Assembly: GCF_030012215.1 (NCBI RefSeq)
Contig: NZ_JASCXX010000037.1
Span: 1-37,926, forward strand
DNA: 37,926 nucleotides
Direction of reading: 5' to 3'
DNA from: Anaerobaca lacustris
GTDB lineage: Bacteria; Planctomycetota; Phycisphaerae; Sedimentisphaerales; Anaerobacaceae
The notes under the pieces were generated by a model. The model was given only the letters and a program-made list of their open reading frames with translations. It made no database searches and was not told the DNA's origin. This document shows positions 1 to 7,384 of the stretch, in pieces (the first letter of the stretch is position 1; each line of letters begins with the position of its first letter). A program made the translations under genes and the position numbers.

Positions 1-39
1 GCTTACCATGTGAATTCGCGATATAAGGAAAATATACTA

Positions 40-101
40 GGGACAGCCACCTATTTCTGACGGGACAATGGCGTGGTCACGGGGACAGACCCCGGTTTCT
101 G
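40..101. repeat. Two imperfect direct copies of a REP-like 20-21 bp unit
   Basis: Two related units lie about 41 bp apart: GGGACAGCCACCTATTTCTG (40-59) and a version at 81-101 that begins GGGGACAGACCCC and ends GGTTTCTG. They share the GGGACAG start and the TTTCTG end. Similar GGGGACAG...TTTCTG units occur as REP-like elements near REP-associated transposases in other bacteria; that comparison is from memory. No transposase gene is present here. I see no credible gene between 1 and 364, only these and the next two repeats. Confidence 0.45.
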
Positions 102-165
102 GGGGCGGGTACGGGATGCGTTGCCCACGGGATGGGGACGACGTGGGGTGGGCCGGTGTGGCATC

Positions 166-186
166 GGTGTGCGGGGCACACCCTAC
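166..186. repeat. Intergenic hairpin repeat ending in CCTAC (GGTGTGC stem)
   Basis: A perfect 7-bp stem GGTGTGC/GCACACC with a GGG loop is followed directly by CTAC, so the right edge reads ACCCTAC. The same CCTAC edge closes the hairpins at 198-218, 8927-8951, 11080-11103 and 12482-12505, which suggests one architecture with changing stem sequences. No run of T follows, so it is not a classical terminator. Confidence 0.5.
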
Positions 187-197
187 GGGAGTTCGGC

Positions 198-218
198 ATG
201 GGCTCAAGCCCATCCTAC
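198..218. repeat. Intergenic hairpin repeat ATGGGCTCAAGCCCAT-CCTAC
   Basis: A 7-bp stem ATGGGCT/AGCCCAT with a two-base centre is followed by CCTAC. Half of the same unit (GCATGGGCTCAAGC) recurs at 1001-1014. This supports a dispersed element rather than a chance palindrome. Confidence 0.5.
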
Positions 219-364
219 ACTGCCCTCGTCGGCGCCGGAGGAGTTCGCGGGCTTGAAATCACCCATTGTGACTTCAAGCTGGGGCTTGCCGAGGAAGCCG
301 GCCAGGGCGTTCAGCGAGCAGGGCGACGATCGAACAGGATTGGCTCTGTCCCTATCATCCGCGG

Positions 365-901
365 TCACTCGACGTCCCGATGCCGTTGGGCCGTGAAGGT
401 TCCGTCCGTGATCGGCTTGCGCGTCGAATCCAACTGATCGACCAGCATCCCGGAGAACGTGCCTTTCACCGAGCCACCGGCCTTTCCGTAGGACGACACG
501 GTGATGGTGACGGCTTCGGAGTCGTACATGTTGAAGGGAGGCTTGACGAACGAACAGGTTGCGCCGGCCTTCTCGTCGAACGTACCGGCGGCCGTGCCGG
601 GAATCTCCAGCATCAGCGACCACTCGCCTTCGTCGGCTCCACTGGTGATGCTCGTGCTGTTTTCGCCCGGAAACGAATTCGCTATACAGGTTGTGCCGCT
701 GTACTGCGTGCCGTCGATCGTGAAACTGACGTGCCCGGCCACGACGCCGTCACGGCCCGCCGGCCCACCGCCTCCGGCGCTGTTGCCGTCGTCGGTAGTG
801 CCGTCCCCGCCTTTGCCGCAGCCAAGACCAAGTCCCACAGCCATCAGGAGCGCCACCAGAAGCAGACCGCATCGTCTAACGAAACCCAACTCTGAACGCA
901 T
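365..901 (-). CDS. Putative exported lipoprotein of unknown function
   Basis: A 178-residue protein with a classical N-terminal export signal: arginines at positions 9-10, a hydrophobic run over residues 12-27, then Cys28 and a Gly/Asp/Ser-rich linker. The residues before Cys28 are Gly-Leu-Gly, which is not an ideal lipobox, so lipidation is probable but not certain. The mature part (about 50-178) looks like a small beta-sandwich, rich in Thr, Ser and Gly, with two further Cys in short strands and a C-terminal KPITDGTFTA segment. I do not recognise a specific family. The start at 901 is supported by AAAGGGA about seven bases upstream and by a promoter at 957-986. It stands alone with repeat-rich DNA on both sides. 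Confidence 0.7.
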   Translation of the reverse strand: MRSELGFVRRCGLLLVALLMAVGLGLGCGKGGDGTTDDGNSAGGGGPAGRDGVVAGHVSFTIDGTQYSGTTCIANSFPGENSTSITSGADEGEWSLMLEIPGTAAGTFDEKAGATCSFVKPPFNMYDSEAVTITVSSYGKAGGSVKGTFSGMLVDQLDSTRKPITDGTFTAQRHRDVE

Positions 902-956
902 GGTGTGTCCCTTTCTCTGATTCTGATAGGAAATTGGATTTTACAGGCGTGCTGCG

Positions 957-986
957 ACTATATCCGCTACGGGGATAACAGTTCAA
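957..986 (-). promoter_or_regulatory. Sigma-70-type promoter of the lipoprotein gene
   Basis: On the minus strand TTGAAC (981-986) and TATAGT (957-962) are separated by 18 bases. Transcription would begin near 950 and leave a leader of about 50 nt before the start codon at 901. Confidence 0.5.
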
Positions 987-1000
987 GGAAGAAATCAGCA

Positions 1001-1014
1001 GCATGGGCTCAAGC
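1001..1014. repeat. Partial copy of the ATGGGCTCAAGC repeat
   Basis: GCATGGGCTCAAGC matches the left part of the hairpin unit at 197-218, but the right arm and the CCTAC edge are missing. It lies directly beside the family-2 repeat at 1026-1071. The gene-free stretch 902-1229 therefore holds two repeat fragments and two promoters. Confidence 0.4.
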
Positions 1015-1025
1015 GATATGGCAGC

Positions 1026-1071
1026 CCGATCCGCCATCGCCGAACGCTACCGCGTTTGAGGCCGCCACGCC
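1026..1071 (-). repeat. Family-2 dispersed repeat, copy 1
   Basis: Read on the minus strand, these 46 bases align without gaps to 10701-10746, 38 of 46 identical (about 83 percent, counted by eye). The conserved core is GCCTCAAACGC, a short spacer, GCGTT, then GATGGCG and ATCGG. The core forms an imperfect hairpin between CTCAAACGC and its GCGTT-containing partner. Neither copy lies inside a gene. Confidence 0.6.
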
Positions 1072-1131
1072 TCACGCCAGGAACTTTTCACACACACCGG
1101 CCCGCCGGCCCGCGCTGCCTCATGGATCCTG

Positions 1132-1160
1132 TTGCAGAATCGGCCCGTTCGGTGTAGACT
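1132..1160 (+). promoter_or_regulatory. Promoter of tRNA-Ser
   Basis: TTGCAG (1132-1137) and TAGACT (1155-1160) are exactly 17 bases apart. Transcription would start near 1167, about 60 nt before the mature 5' end of tRNA-Ser at 1230. Confidence 0.5.
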
Positions 1161-1229
1161 GGGGGGTGAGCGCATCGCAACGTGTCGCGCCGGTCGGCGG
1201 GGCCGTGAGCGATTGCGAACGACTTTCTT

Positions 1230-1314
1230 GGAGCAGTGGCCGAGCGGCTTAAGGCGACGGTCTTGAAAACCGTTTTACCGAAAGGTAACGGGGGTTCGAA
1301 TCCCTCCTGCTCCG
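1230..1314 (+). tRNA. tRNA-Ser (anticodon UGA)
   Basis: The 7-bp acceptor stem pairs GGAGCAG (1230-1236) with CTGCTCC (1307-1313), with discriminator G1314. The anticodon stem is ACGGT/ACCGT and the loop CTTGAAA places UGA at 1264-1266, which reads UCA and related Ser codons. A long variable arm (TACCGAAAGGTA region) marks a class II tRNA, and GGTTCGAATCC forms the T arm. CCA is not encoded. The 3' end lies only seven bases from the stop codon of the convergent folD gene. Confidence 0.96.
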
Positions 1315-1321
1315 TTGGGTC

Positions 1322-2215
1322 TCAGAGCGGTTCGATGCCGGCGGCGCGTTTGGCGGACAGGACGGTGTTGACCATGAGCATGGTGATGGTCATCGGTCCG
1401 ACGCCGCCGGGGACGGGGGTGATGAGGGATGCCTTCTCCTTGACCGCCTCGAAATCGACGTCACCGACGAGGCGATAGCCGGACTTCTTGCCGGCGTCCT
1501 CGATGCGATTGACGCCGACGTCGATGACGACCGCGCCGTCCTTGACCATGTCGGCGGTGATGGTGTTCGGCCGGCCGGCGGCGGCGACGAGGATGTCGGC
1601 CTGTCGCGTGTGGCAGGCGAGGTCCTTCGTCCGGGTGTGGCAGACCGTGACCGTCGCGTTGCCGGTGGGGCTCTTCTGGATGAGCATGTTGGCCAGGGGC
1701 TTGCCGACGATGTTGCTGCGGCCGACGATCACGACGTGCGCGCCATCGATCTTCACGCCACTTCGGATCAGCAGGTGCAGCACGCCGTGGGGCGTGCACG
1801 AGAGGAACGCCTTCTCGCCCACCACCATCTTGCCCACGCTGACCGGGTGGAACCCATCGACGTCCTTGTCGGGATTGATGGCGAAGAGCACCTCGGACTC
1901 GTTCATGTGTTTGGGCAGCGGCAACTGGACCAGGATGCCGTTGATCTTCGGGTCGGCGTTCATCTTGCCGATCAACGCCATCAGCTCGTCCTGTGACGTC
2001 TCGGCCGGCAATCGATTATCGTCGGAATAGATGCCCAGTTCCTCGCAGGTCCGCTCCTTGGCGGTCACGTACGAATTGCTGGCAGGGTCGTCACCGACCA
2101 GGATGACGCCCAGGCCGGGCACGATGCCTTTGGCCTTGAGACTTGCCACCTCCGCCTTGAGTTCGGCCCGAATATCGGCCGCCACTTGCTTGCCATCGAT
2201 AATCGTCGCGGTCAT
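1322..2215 (-). CDS. folD: Bifunctional methylenetetrahydrofolate dehydrogenase/cyclohydrolase
   Basis: Interconverts 5,10-methylene-, 5,10-methenyl- and 10-formyl-tetrahydrofolate in the cytoplasm using NAD(P). The 297-residue protein has the usual family length and all landmarks: the YVTAK motif with catalytic Lys, VQLPLP, DGFHP, the nucleotide-binding [10 protein letters not shown] loop, [16 protein letters not shown] and the C-terminal [10 protein letters not shown] signature. I chose the ATG at 2215 because GAAGGAG lies seven bases upstream and MTATIIDGK matches the family N-terminus; an in-frame extension upstream adds only unconserved residues. It lies 126 bases downstream of fhs, which makes the next substrate in the pathway. 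A weak internal promoter (TTGACA at 2302-2307 on the minus strand, poor -10) is possible in that gap. Confidence 0.96.
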   Translation of the reverse strand: MTATIIDGKQVAADIRAELKAEVASLKAKGIVPGLGVILVGDDPASNSYVTAKERTCEELGIYSDDNRLPAETSQDELMALIGKMNADPKINGILVQLPLPKHMNESEVLFAINPDKDVDGFHPVSVGKMVVGEKAFLSCTPHGVLHLLIRSGVKIDGAHVVIVGRSNIVGKPLANMLIQKSPTGNATVTVCHTRTKDLACHTRQADILVAAAGRPNTITADMVKDGAVVIDVGVNRIEDAGKKSGYRLVGDVDFEAVKEKASLITPVPGGVGPMTITMLMVNTVLSAKRAAGIEPL

Positions 2216-2341
2216 TGACACTCCTTCACAGACGTTGCTTTGGCCCAATCAATTCGCCCCGGCTGAGCCGGAGATGCCGATTTTCGACGGTTGGCGACGG
2301 ATGTCAAGGATGTTCCGAGCAAGTGCGACGCGAAGGGGTGT

Positions 2342-4105
2342 TTAGAAGAGGCCGCGGACCTTGCCGGTCTCGACGTCGACGTCGATGCGGCGGAAGGCGG
2401 GGTTGGAGCCGGTGCCGGGCATCAGGCGGATCGAGCCGGCCACGGGGACGACGAAACCCGCCCCCTTATAGACGAGGATGTCGTTGATCGGCAGCACCCA
2501 GTCGGTGGGTCGGCCCTTCAGTTCGGGATCGTGCGACAGGCTGAGTTGCGTCTTGGCCATGCAGGTGCCCAGCCGCGTCCCATAGGACTCCGCTTCCAGC
2601 CGCTTGGCCTTGGCCAGTGCCTCGTCGGTGTACGTCACGCCCTTGGCCCCGTAGACCTCTTTGGCGATCAGCTCGATCCGCTGCCGCAGGGGCATCGTCA
2701 GGTCGTAGAGAAACTGGAAATGGCTCGGCTCGTTGCAGGTCTCGATGACCGCCTCCGCCAGTTCGAGGGCTCCCTGGCCGCCCTTGAGCCAGTGCTCCGA
2801 GCAGACGGCCCGCGCTCCGGCGGCTTCGGCGATTCGGCGGACCAGGTCGATCTCGGCCTGCGCGTCGGTGTGGAAGCTGTTGATGCAGACGATGGGCCGC
2901 ACGCCGCTCTTCCTGACGATGTCGATGTGGGCGAGGAGGTTCTCGCAGCCGGCCTCGACCAGGCCGAGGTTCTCGGTGACGTACTCGTCGGCCAGAGGCA
3001 CGCCGGCTTTGACGGCGGGACCGCCGCCGTGCATTTTCAACGCACGGATCGTGGCGACGAGCACCACGGCGTCGGGCGAAAGTCCCGACATGCGGCACTT
3101 GAGGTTCCAGAACTTCTCGAAGCCGATATCGGCGCCGAAGCCGCTCTCGGTGATATGATACTCGCCAAGTCTGGTCCCGAGACGGTCGGCGATGATGGAG
3201 CTTTGGCCGATGGCGATATTGGCGAACGGTCCGGCGTGCACGAAGACGGGCTGGCCTTCCAGCGTCTGGACAAGATTCGGGTTGATCGCATCGACGAGCC
3301 AGGCGGTCATGGCGCCGTCGACGTCGAGATCGCCGGTGGTGACCTCATTGCCTTGCCTGTCATACGCCACGACCATGTGAGCGATCCGCTCGCGCAGGTC
3401 CCGCAGATCCGTCGCCACGGACAGAATCGCCATCACCTCGCTGGCCACCGACATCTGGAAGCCGGAGTCCATCTCGAAACCGTCCATCTTGCCGCCGCGA
3501 CCGATGCGAATGCTCCGCAGGCTCTGGGCGCAGAAATCCATCGCCCAGCCGATCTGAACGCGGTCGGGGTCGATGTCGAGGCGCCGCAGATGGCTCTGGG
3601 CCAGGCGGGCGTCGTCGTAGTTTCGCTCGTGCTGCATCCGGGCGGTCATGGCGACCATCGCCAGATTGTGGGCGTTGGTCACGCAGTCGATATCGCCCGT
3701 GAAGCGAATCGACAGCGGTGTCAGGGGAATGCACTGGGCCAGCCCCCCGCCGGCGGCCGAACCTTTGATATTGAACGTCGGCCCGCCGCTGGGCTGGCGA
3801 ATCGCCCCGCAAACGCGCTTGCCGAGGACGCCAAGCCCCTGAATCAGGCCGAGCGTCGTGGTGGTCTTACCCTCTCCCAGAGGGGTGGGCGTGATGGCGG
3901 TCACATCGATGTACTTGGCGCGGGGCGCGCCGTCCAGGCGTTCCAGGGCCTTGGCGTAGTGTACCTTGGCGAGCTTGGCGCCGTAGGGGACCAACTCGTC
4001 GTCGCGCAGGCCCAACTCGGCCGCGAGGCGCCCGATCGGCTTCATCTGCTCTTCGGCGGCCTCGGCGATCTGCCAGTCCTGCATTCGTCGCGGGTCGAGT
4101 TCCAT
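2342..4105 (-). CDS. fhs: Formate--tetrahydrofolate ligase
   Basis: ATP-dependent ligation of formate to tetrahydrofolate, the entry step of the methyl branch of C1 metabolism and of the Wood-Ljungdahl pathway. The 587-residue protein carries the P-loop [11 protein letters not shown] near residue 75, the AAGGG segment, FTGDID, and the C-terminal [15 protein letters not shown] stretch. Compared with textbook enzymes it is somewhat long and its substrate loop reads [14 protein letters not shown] rather than the usual REPSLGP...KGGAAGGG form, so it belongs to a divergent branch. Start choice is open. ATG 4105 gives MELDPRR but its GGGAG is only two bases upstream; an in-frame TTG at 4114 adds three residues and has GGGG six bases upstream. 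It is first in a two-gene unit with folD, behind the promoter near 4166. Confidence 0.93.
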   Translation of the reverse strand: MELDPRRMQDWQIAEAAEEQMKPIGRLAAELGLRDDELVPYGAKLAKVHYAKALERLDGAPRAKYIDVTAITPTPLGEGKTTTTLGLIQGLGVLGKRVCGAIRQPSGGPTFNIKGSAAGGGLAQCIPLTPLSIRFTGDIDCVTNAHNLAMVAMTARMQHERNYDDARLAQSHLRRLDIDPDRVQIGWAMDFCAQSLRSIRIGRGGKMDGFEMDSGFQMSVASEVMAILSVATDLRDLRERIAHMVVAYDRQGNEVTTGDLDVDGAMTAWLVDAINPNLVQTLEGQPVFVHAGPFANIAIGQSSIIADRLGTRLGEYHITESGFGADIGFEKFWNLKCRMSGLSPDAVVLVATIRALKMHGGGPAVKAGVPLADEYVTENLGLVEAGCENLLAHIDIVRKSGVRPIVCINSFHTDAQAEIDLVRRIAEAAGARAVCSEHWLKGGQGALELAEAVIETCNEPSHFQFLYDLTMPLRQRIELIAKEVYGAKGVTYTDEALAKAKRLEAESYGTRLGTCMAKTQLSLSHDPELKGRPTDWVLPINDILVYKGAGFVVPVAGSIRLMPGTGSNPAFRRIDVDVETGKVRGLF

Positions 4106-4165
4106 AGCTCCCAATCACAACCCCGTTGTTCATACGTCCGCCCCCTTGCGTGGGCCCGGCCCTGC

Positions 4166-4202
4166 ATTATACCACAAAACTGGCAAAATAGGTAATATTA
4201 CC
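4166..4202 (-). promoter_or_regulatory. Extended -10 promoter of fhs with an overlapping palindrome
   Basis: On the minus strand TGGTATAAT (TATAAT at 4166-4171) is a perfect extended -10. Transcription would begin near 4159, about 55 nt before the fhs start. No -35 consensus is present. Its place is taken by the perfect 12-bp palindrome GGTAATATTACC (4191-4202), a plausible binding site for a dimeric regulator. Confidence 0.55.
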
Positions 4203-4233
4203 CGGCTGTTTTCTGACGCGGTGTCTACGCCGG

Positions 4234-5517
4234 TCAGAGGATGATTCGCTCGGCGGCCAGGTCGAACCGGGCGACTTTGCCCTGCTTCCAGCCGAGCATG
4301 GCCATCTGCAGGGCCGTCTGGACGTGGTAGGCCAGGTCCATCGGGCTGGCGGTTTGCGTCGTTCGAGACCGGCAGCAGGCCAGGAGACCCCGCCAGTACT
4401 CGACGAAGTCCTCGCCGTGCTCGATGGCCACCCGCTGTGGCTTCTTCTTGGACTCCTGAGCGGGCGCAAAGACGATCTCGTTGCCCTCGACGGTCAGGGT
4501 CCCCTCCCAGCCCCGGATCGTGGGAATGCGTCCGCCGGCGCCGCGATTGGCCGAGCCGGGGTGGTCGTTGCCCTGCGTGCCCAAGACCGCGACGGTGACA
4601 CCCTCGGGGTAGTCGATCAGCATGTTGAACGTATCGGGGACCTCCCGCTCGTCGTAGCGGAACTTGCCGCCCGTGGCGACCACCGTGCTTGGCATGGTCA
4701 CGCCGAGCATGTGGACGACCGGGGTCAGGCTGTGCGGGAACAGGTCGGTGCTCGGCCCGCCGGCGTAGTCCTCGTACATCCGCCAGCGGAAGAACCGGCT
4801 GACGTCGAACGGCCGCTTCGGCGCATCGCCGAGGAACGCCTCCCAGTCGAGGTCGGGACCGGGCTTGGCGTTGGCATCGTCGATGGGCATGCCCCGCTCG
4901 CCCCAGTCGCCGACGCGGAAGTAGCCGCACTCGGCATGGATCGGTTGGCCGATCAGCCCGTCCTGGATCAGCTTTCCGATCTGACGCCACGCGCTGTCGT
5001 GCATCCCCTGGCTGCCGAGCAGGAACGCACGGCCCGATTTGCGGACCTCTTCTGCCAGCCGCTTGGTCAGCTCGAACTGTCGCCAGTGCGTCACGGGCTT
5101 TTCGCAGTAGACATCCTTGCCCGCCCGGACCGCGTCGATGGCCTGATAGCCGTGCACGTGGTCCGGCGTCGAAATGCAGACCACGTCTACGCCGGGATCG
5201 GCCAGCAGGTCGCGATAGTCCATGTAGGCCTTGCCGCCGTAGCCGTCGACGCGATGCTTGAGCCGGGGCCGGTAGACATCGCAGGCCGCGACGATCTCCA
5301 CCGCCTCCTTGCCCTGAGTCTTGAGCCAGTGCACCGCCTGGAAGTGCGCCCCGCTGCGCCCGCCGCAACCGATGAAGCCCACGCCGATCCGGTCGTTGGC
5401 TCCGCGCACCTGCCCTGTCGCCGGCTTGCCGGAAGTCCCGACAAACACCGCTGCCGCCAGCGCGCCGGCCCCGTGCATAAATCCTCGTCGCGTCACCTTC
5501 GAATTGCTGTCGCTCAT
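4234..5517 (-). CDS. Tat-exported Gfo/Idh/MocA-family oxidoreductase
   Basis: NAD(P)-dependent sugar or inositol dehydrogenase-type protein of 427 residues. The N-terminus has a twin-arginine export signal (Arg10-Arg11-Gly-Phe, then an Ala-rich hydrophobic stretch to about residue 32), so the folded enzyme is probably moved to the periplasm with its cofactor bound. The Rossmann motif GVGFIGCGGRSG lies near residues 46-57, and the family EKPVTH motif, with the conserved Lys, lies near residue 145. The C-terminal half is the alpha/beta substrate-binding domain. Start 5517 is supported by AGGAG nine bases upstream. It is the last of four tightly spaced minus-strand genes, 14 bases after the DUF6807 gene, a pairing common in Planctomycetota sugar-degradation loci. 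The substrate cannot be read from sequence. Confidence 0.92.
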   Translation of the reverse strand: MSDSNSKVTRRGFMHGAGALAAAVFVGTSGKPATGQVRGANDRIGVGFIGCGGRSGAHFQAVHWLKTQGKEAVEIVAACDVYRPRLKHRVDGYGGKAYMDYRDLLADPGVDVVCISTPDHVHGYQAIDAVRAGKDVYCEKPVTHWRQFELTKRLAEEVRKSGRAFLLGSQGMHDSAWRQIGKLIQDGLIGQPIHAECGYFRVGDWGERGMPIDDANAKPGPDLDWEAFLGDAPKRPFDVSRFFRWRMYEDYAGGPSTDLFPHSLTPVVHMLGVTMPSTVVATGGKFRYDEREVPDTFNMLIDYPEGVTVAVLGTQGNDHPGSANRGAGGRIPTIRGWEGTLTVEGNEIVFAPAQESKKKPQRVAIEHGEDFVEYWRGLLACCRSRTTQTASPMDLAYHVQTALQMAMLGWKQGKVARFDLAAERIIL

Positions 5518-5531
5518 GTCAGGTCACTCCT

Positions 5532-6473
5532 CTATCGGTTGGACTCGCTCTTCTGTGTCGAAACCCATTGTCGGTACAACGCGTCGATTTCCTCGGTCTG
5601 TGCCCGCCGGTCCCACAGGACCACGGCGTACCGCAGGTCCAGGCGATTGCCTTCGACCAGTTTTAGCGGTTCCTCGTGGAGCCCGAGGGTTGCGGAAAGA
5701 TAGGCGAAGGGCTCGGTCATCGTGAACCAGGTGGTGGGATGTCGCGGGTTGCTCGGATGACCGAACATCGCGACCGTCACATCGTCGCCGTCGACGCCGG
5801 CGGTGTAGGCGCACCAGTTGGATCGGACGAGACGCTCTGCGCCACGGAAGACCGTGCCGGGGTTGTCGGCGGCGTTGCGGAACTGCCCCTTGGCATCCAT
5901 CGCCCGAATGAACCGCATGCCCAATCCGAAATAGTGCGCCCCCGTCAACGTCACGGAGCCTTTGCCTGTCGGCACGGAAAGGCGGCTCTCCCAGGTCAGC
6001 ATGGTCACCCGTGGCACAACAGGTCGTGCGACAGTAATCGCGCGCTGCTCGGCCAGCAGCCGCTCGCCGGATGGATCGAGCCAGTCCAGTCGCTCCATGA
6101 AGCCGACATGGGGCGGCTCGTCCGCAAGCTCGGCGAAACTGACGTGCTTCTGTCGGCCGGCCGCCGGGGTCTCTTCCCAAAAGTTCACGGCGTCGGCCCC
6201 TACGGCGAACATCAGCGCGTGGTGGTGCAGATGGTCGTGCGGCGCATCGAGCAGGACGTTCAGGCCGTTCGACGTGAACAACCTCTTGACGTACGGCTTG
6301 AACGGGACATCGCCGTAGCGATACTCCGCGACCTCAACATCGCCCGCCTTCACCAATACCCTGTTGGCGTCCACGATGGCCCGCATCGGCTGACCGGCCG
6401 GCGTGCTATCCGCTACTGCCGACAGAGTCAGCGAGCCAAGAACAATGGCGTACACAATGCTTCGCCTGCCCAT
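5532..6473 (-). CDS. Secreted PmoA-like (DUF6807) family protein
   Basis: A 313-residue exported protein. A signal peptide covers about residues 1-22 (GRRSIVYAIVLGSLTLSAVA). The mature part shows the family pattern: RYGDVPFKPYVKRLFTSNG, the histidine-rich HDHLHHHALMFAVG segment near residue 85 and a FWEE motif, followed by a beta-rich region and a conserved YAVVLWD near the end. The family is labelled 'methane oxygenase PmoA' in databases but is not a methane monooxygenase; it resembles carbohydrate-active beta-sandwich proteins and its activity is not established here. Start 6473 is chosen because GGAGG sits seven bases upstream and the protein then begins directly with its signal peptide; a longer in-frame start at 6500 would overlap the upstream gene. 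Its neighbours suggest a role in glycoside processing. Confidence 0.82.
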   Translation of the reverse strand: MGRRSIVYAIVLGSLTLSAVADSTPAGQPMRAIVDANRVLVKAGDVEVAEYRYGDVPFKPYVKRLFTSNGLNVLLDAPHDHLHHHALMFAVGADAVNFWEETPAAGRQKHVSFAELADEPPHVGFMERLDWLDPSGERLLAEQRAITVARPVVPRVTMLTWESRLSVPTGKGSVTLTGAHYFGLGMRFIRAMDAKGQFRNAADNPGTVFRGAERLVRSNWCAYTAGVDGDDVTVAMFGHPSNPRHPTTWFTMTEPFAYLSATLGLHEEPLKLVEGNRLDLRYAVVLWDRRAQTEEIDALYRQWVSTQKSESNR

Positions 6474-6492
6474 CCCTCGTCCTCCAGAGCTA

Positions 6493-7317
6493 TCAGACAA
6501 ACTGTTTGAGATGTTTGATGCTGCGCTCGGCCTGAGCGACCGTGCCGCACTCGACGCTCAGGACGATGTCGCGCGGCGCCTTCTTGCACAGATCGATGAC
6601 CTTCTTCCAGTCGTTGACGCCGTCGCCACAGGCGCAGCCGGCGGGCGTGCCGGTGACTTTGCCTCGTTCGTCTTTGGATTGCTGGATGGAGATGTCCTTG
6701 GCGTGCAGGTGCACGAGGCGCTCCTTGACGCGATCGAGCCAGACGAGCGGGTCGTGGCCGCAAAGGTAGCTGTTGCCCGTGTCAAAGTTGATCCCGATAG
6801 CGGGCGAATCGACCAATCCATAGATGCGATCCAGTCCTTCCGGCGTCTGGCTGTACTGCTGGTGGGGCTCCAGGCCGATCAGGATGCCGCGATTCTCGGC
6901 AAACAGGGCCGCCTCGGCCAAGACATAGCGCATGAGAACGAAATCCTCGCTCTCGGTCGTCCACTTCGGCTTGGGCCCTTCGTCGGTATTCACCACGGGC
7001 GCGCCGCACTCGGCGGCGAAGCGAATCGCCTGTTTGAGGTAGTTGCCGCTGATGTCCGGCTTGCACAACGGCGTGTGCGCCGAGAGACCCGACATCTTCA
7101 CACCGGCCTTCTCGCAGATCTTGCGGATGCGGATCGGGTCCTCCGACATCGAGATCGTCGCAAAGTACCCCGCCTCGCTGATCAGCTCGCGCCCGAGATG
7201 CACCCAGGGCTCGACGTACTCATACCCCAATTCAGCGGCCTTGGCGACGCCCCACTCGAACGATTTGTCCTCGTGACGCACGAATTCCATGTTGACCCCG
7301 ATCGATACCTTGCCCAT
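6493..7317 (-). CDS. Sugar phosphate isomerase/epimerase (xylose isomerase-like TIM barrel)
   Basis: A 274-residue cytoplasmic TIM-barrel protein of the AP endonuclease family 2/xylose isomerase-like superfamily. Visible landmarks are the N-terminal strand KVSIGVNMEFVR, EPWVHLGRE, the metal-ligand glutamates in LIGLEPHQQY (about 150) and VLSVECGT near the end, GINFDTGNSYLCGHDP (about 180), and the LVHLHAKDI strand with its histidine. These fit keto-sugar isomerases and epimerases, but the substrate is unknown. An internal Cys/Gly-rich stretch (TPAGCACGDGVND) replaces the usual Gly-rich VPxGxG loop. The start at 7317 has a textbook AAGGAGG nine bases upstream. The next gene begins 19 bases after its stop, so it is probably co-transcribed with the DUF6807 protein and oxidoreductase. 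Confidence 0.88.
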   Translation of the reverse strand: MGKVSIGVNMEFVRHEDKSFEWGVAKAAELGYEYVEPWVHLGRELISEAGYFATISMSEDPIRIRKICEKAGVKMSGLSAHTPLCKPDISGNYLKQAIRFAAECGAPVVNTDEGPKPKWTTESEDFVLMRYVLAEAALFAENRGILIGLEPHQQYSQTPEGLDRIYGLVDSPAIGINFDTGNSYLCGHDPLVWLDRVKERLVHLHAKDISIQQSKDERGKVTGTPAGCACGDGVNDWKKVIDLCKKAPRDIVLSVECGTVAQAERSIKHLKQFV

Positions 7318-7384
7318 TGCGTTACCTCCTTGGCTATGTACCTGTTTGCAGTGTGCCCGTCAGGGCATATGGCAAGACAACGCC

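Noticed and set aside
73-437. Short plus-strand frames at the left edge
   Set aside because: No ribosome binding site or recognisable domain, and the region is made of palindromic repeats.
2279-2307. Separate folD promoter with TTGACA
   Set aside because: The -35 is perfect but the matching -10 (AAAATC) is poor, so it is mentioned only in the folD entry.
2291-4195. A 634-residue open frame on the plus strand across fhs
   Set aside because: It is the antisense of a clearly conserved enzyme gene; its composition (Asp/Gly/His/Val-rich) is the usual artefact of GC-rich antisense frames.
4202-4236. Terminator hairpin after the Gfo/Idh gene
   Set aside because: Only CTGAC/GTCAG pairs cleanly and there is no U-tract on the minus strand.
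5532-6473. Methane monooxygenase subunit, as the PmoA family name suggests
   Set aside because: The protein is a secreted soluble beta-rich protein without the membrane helices of PmoA, and the context is sugar metabolism.
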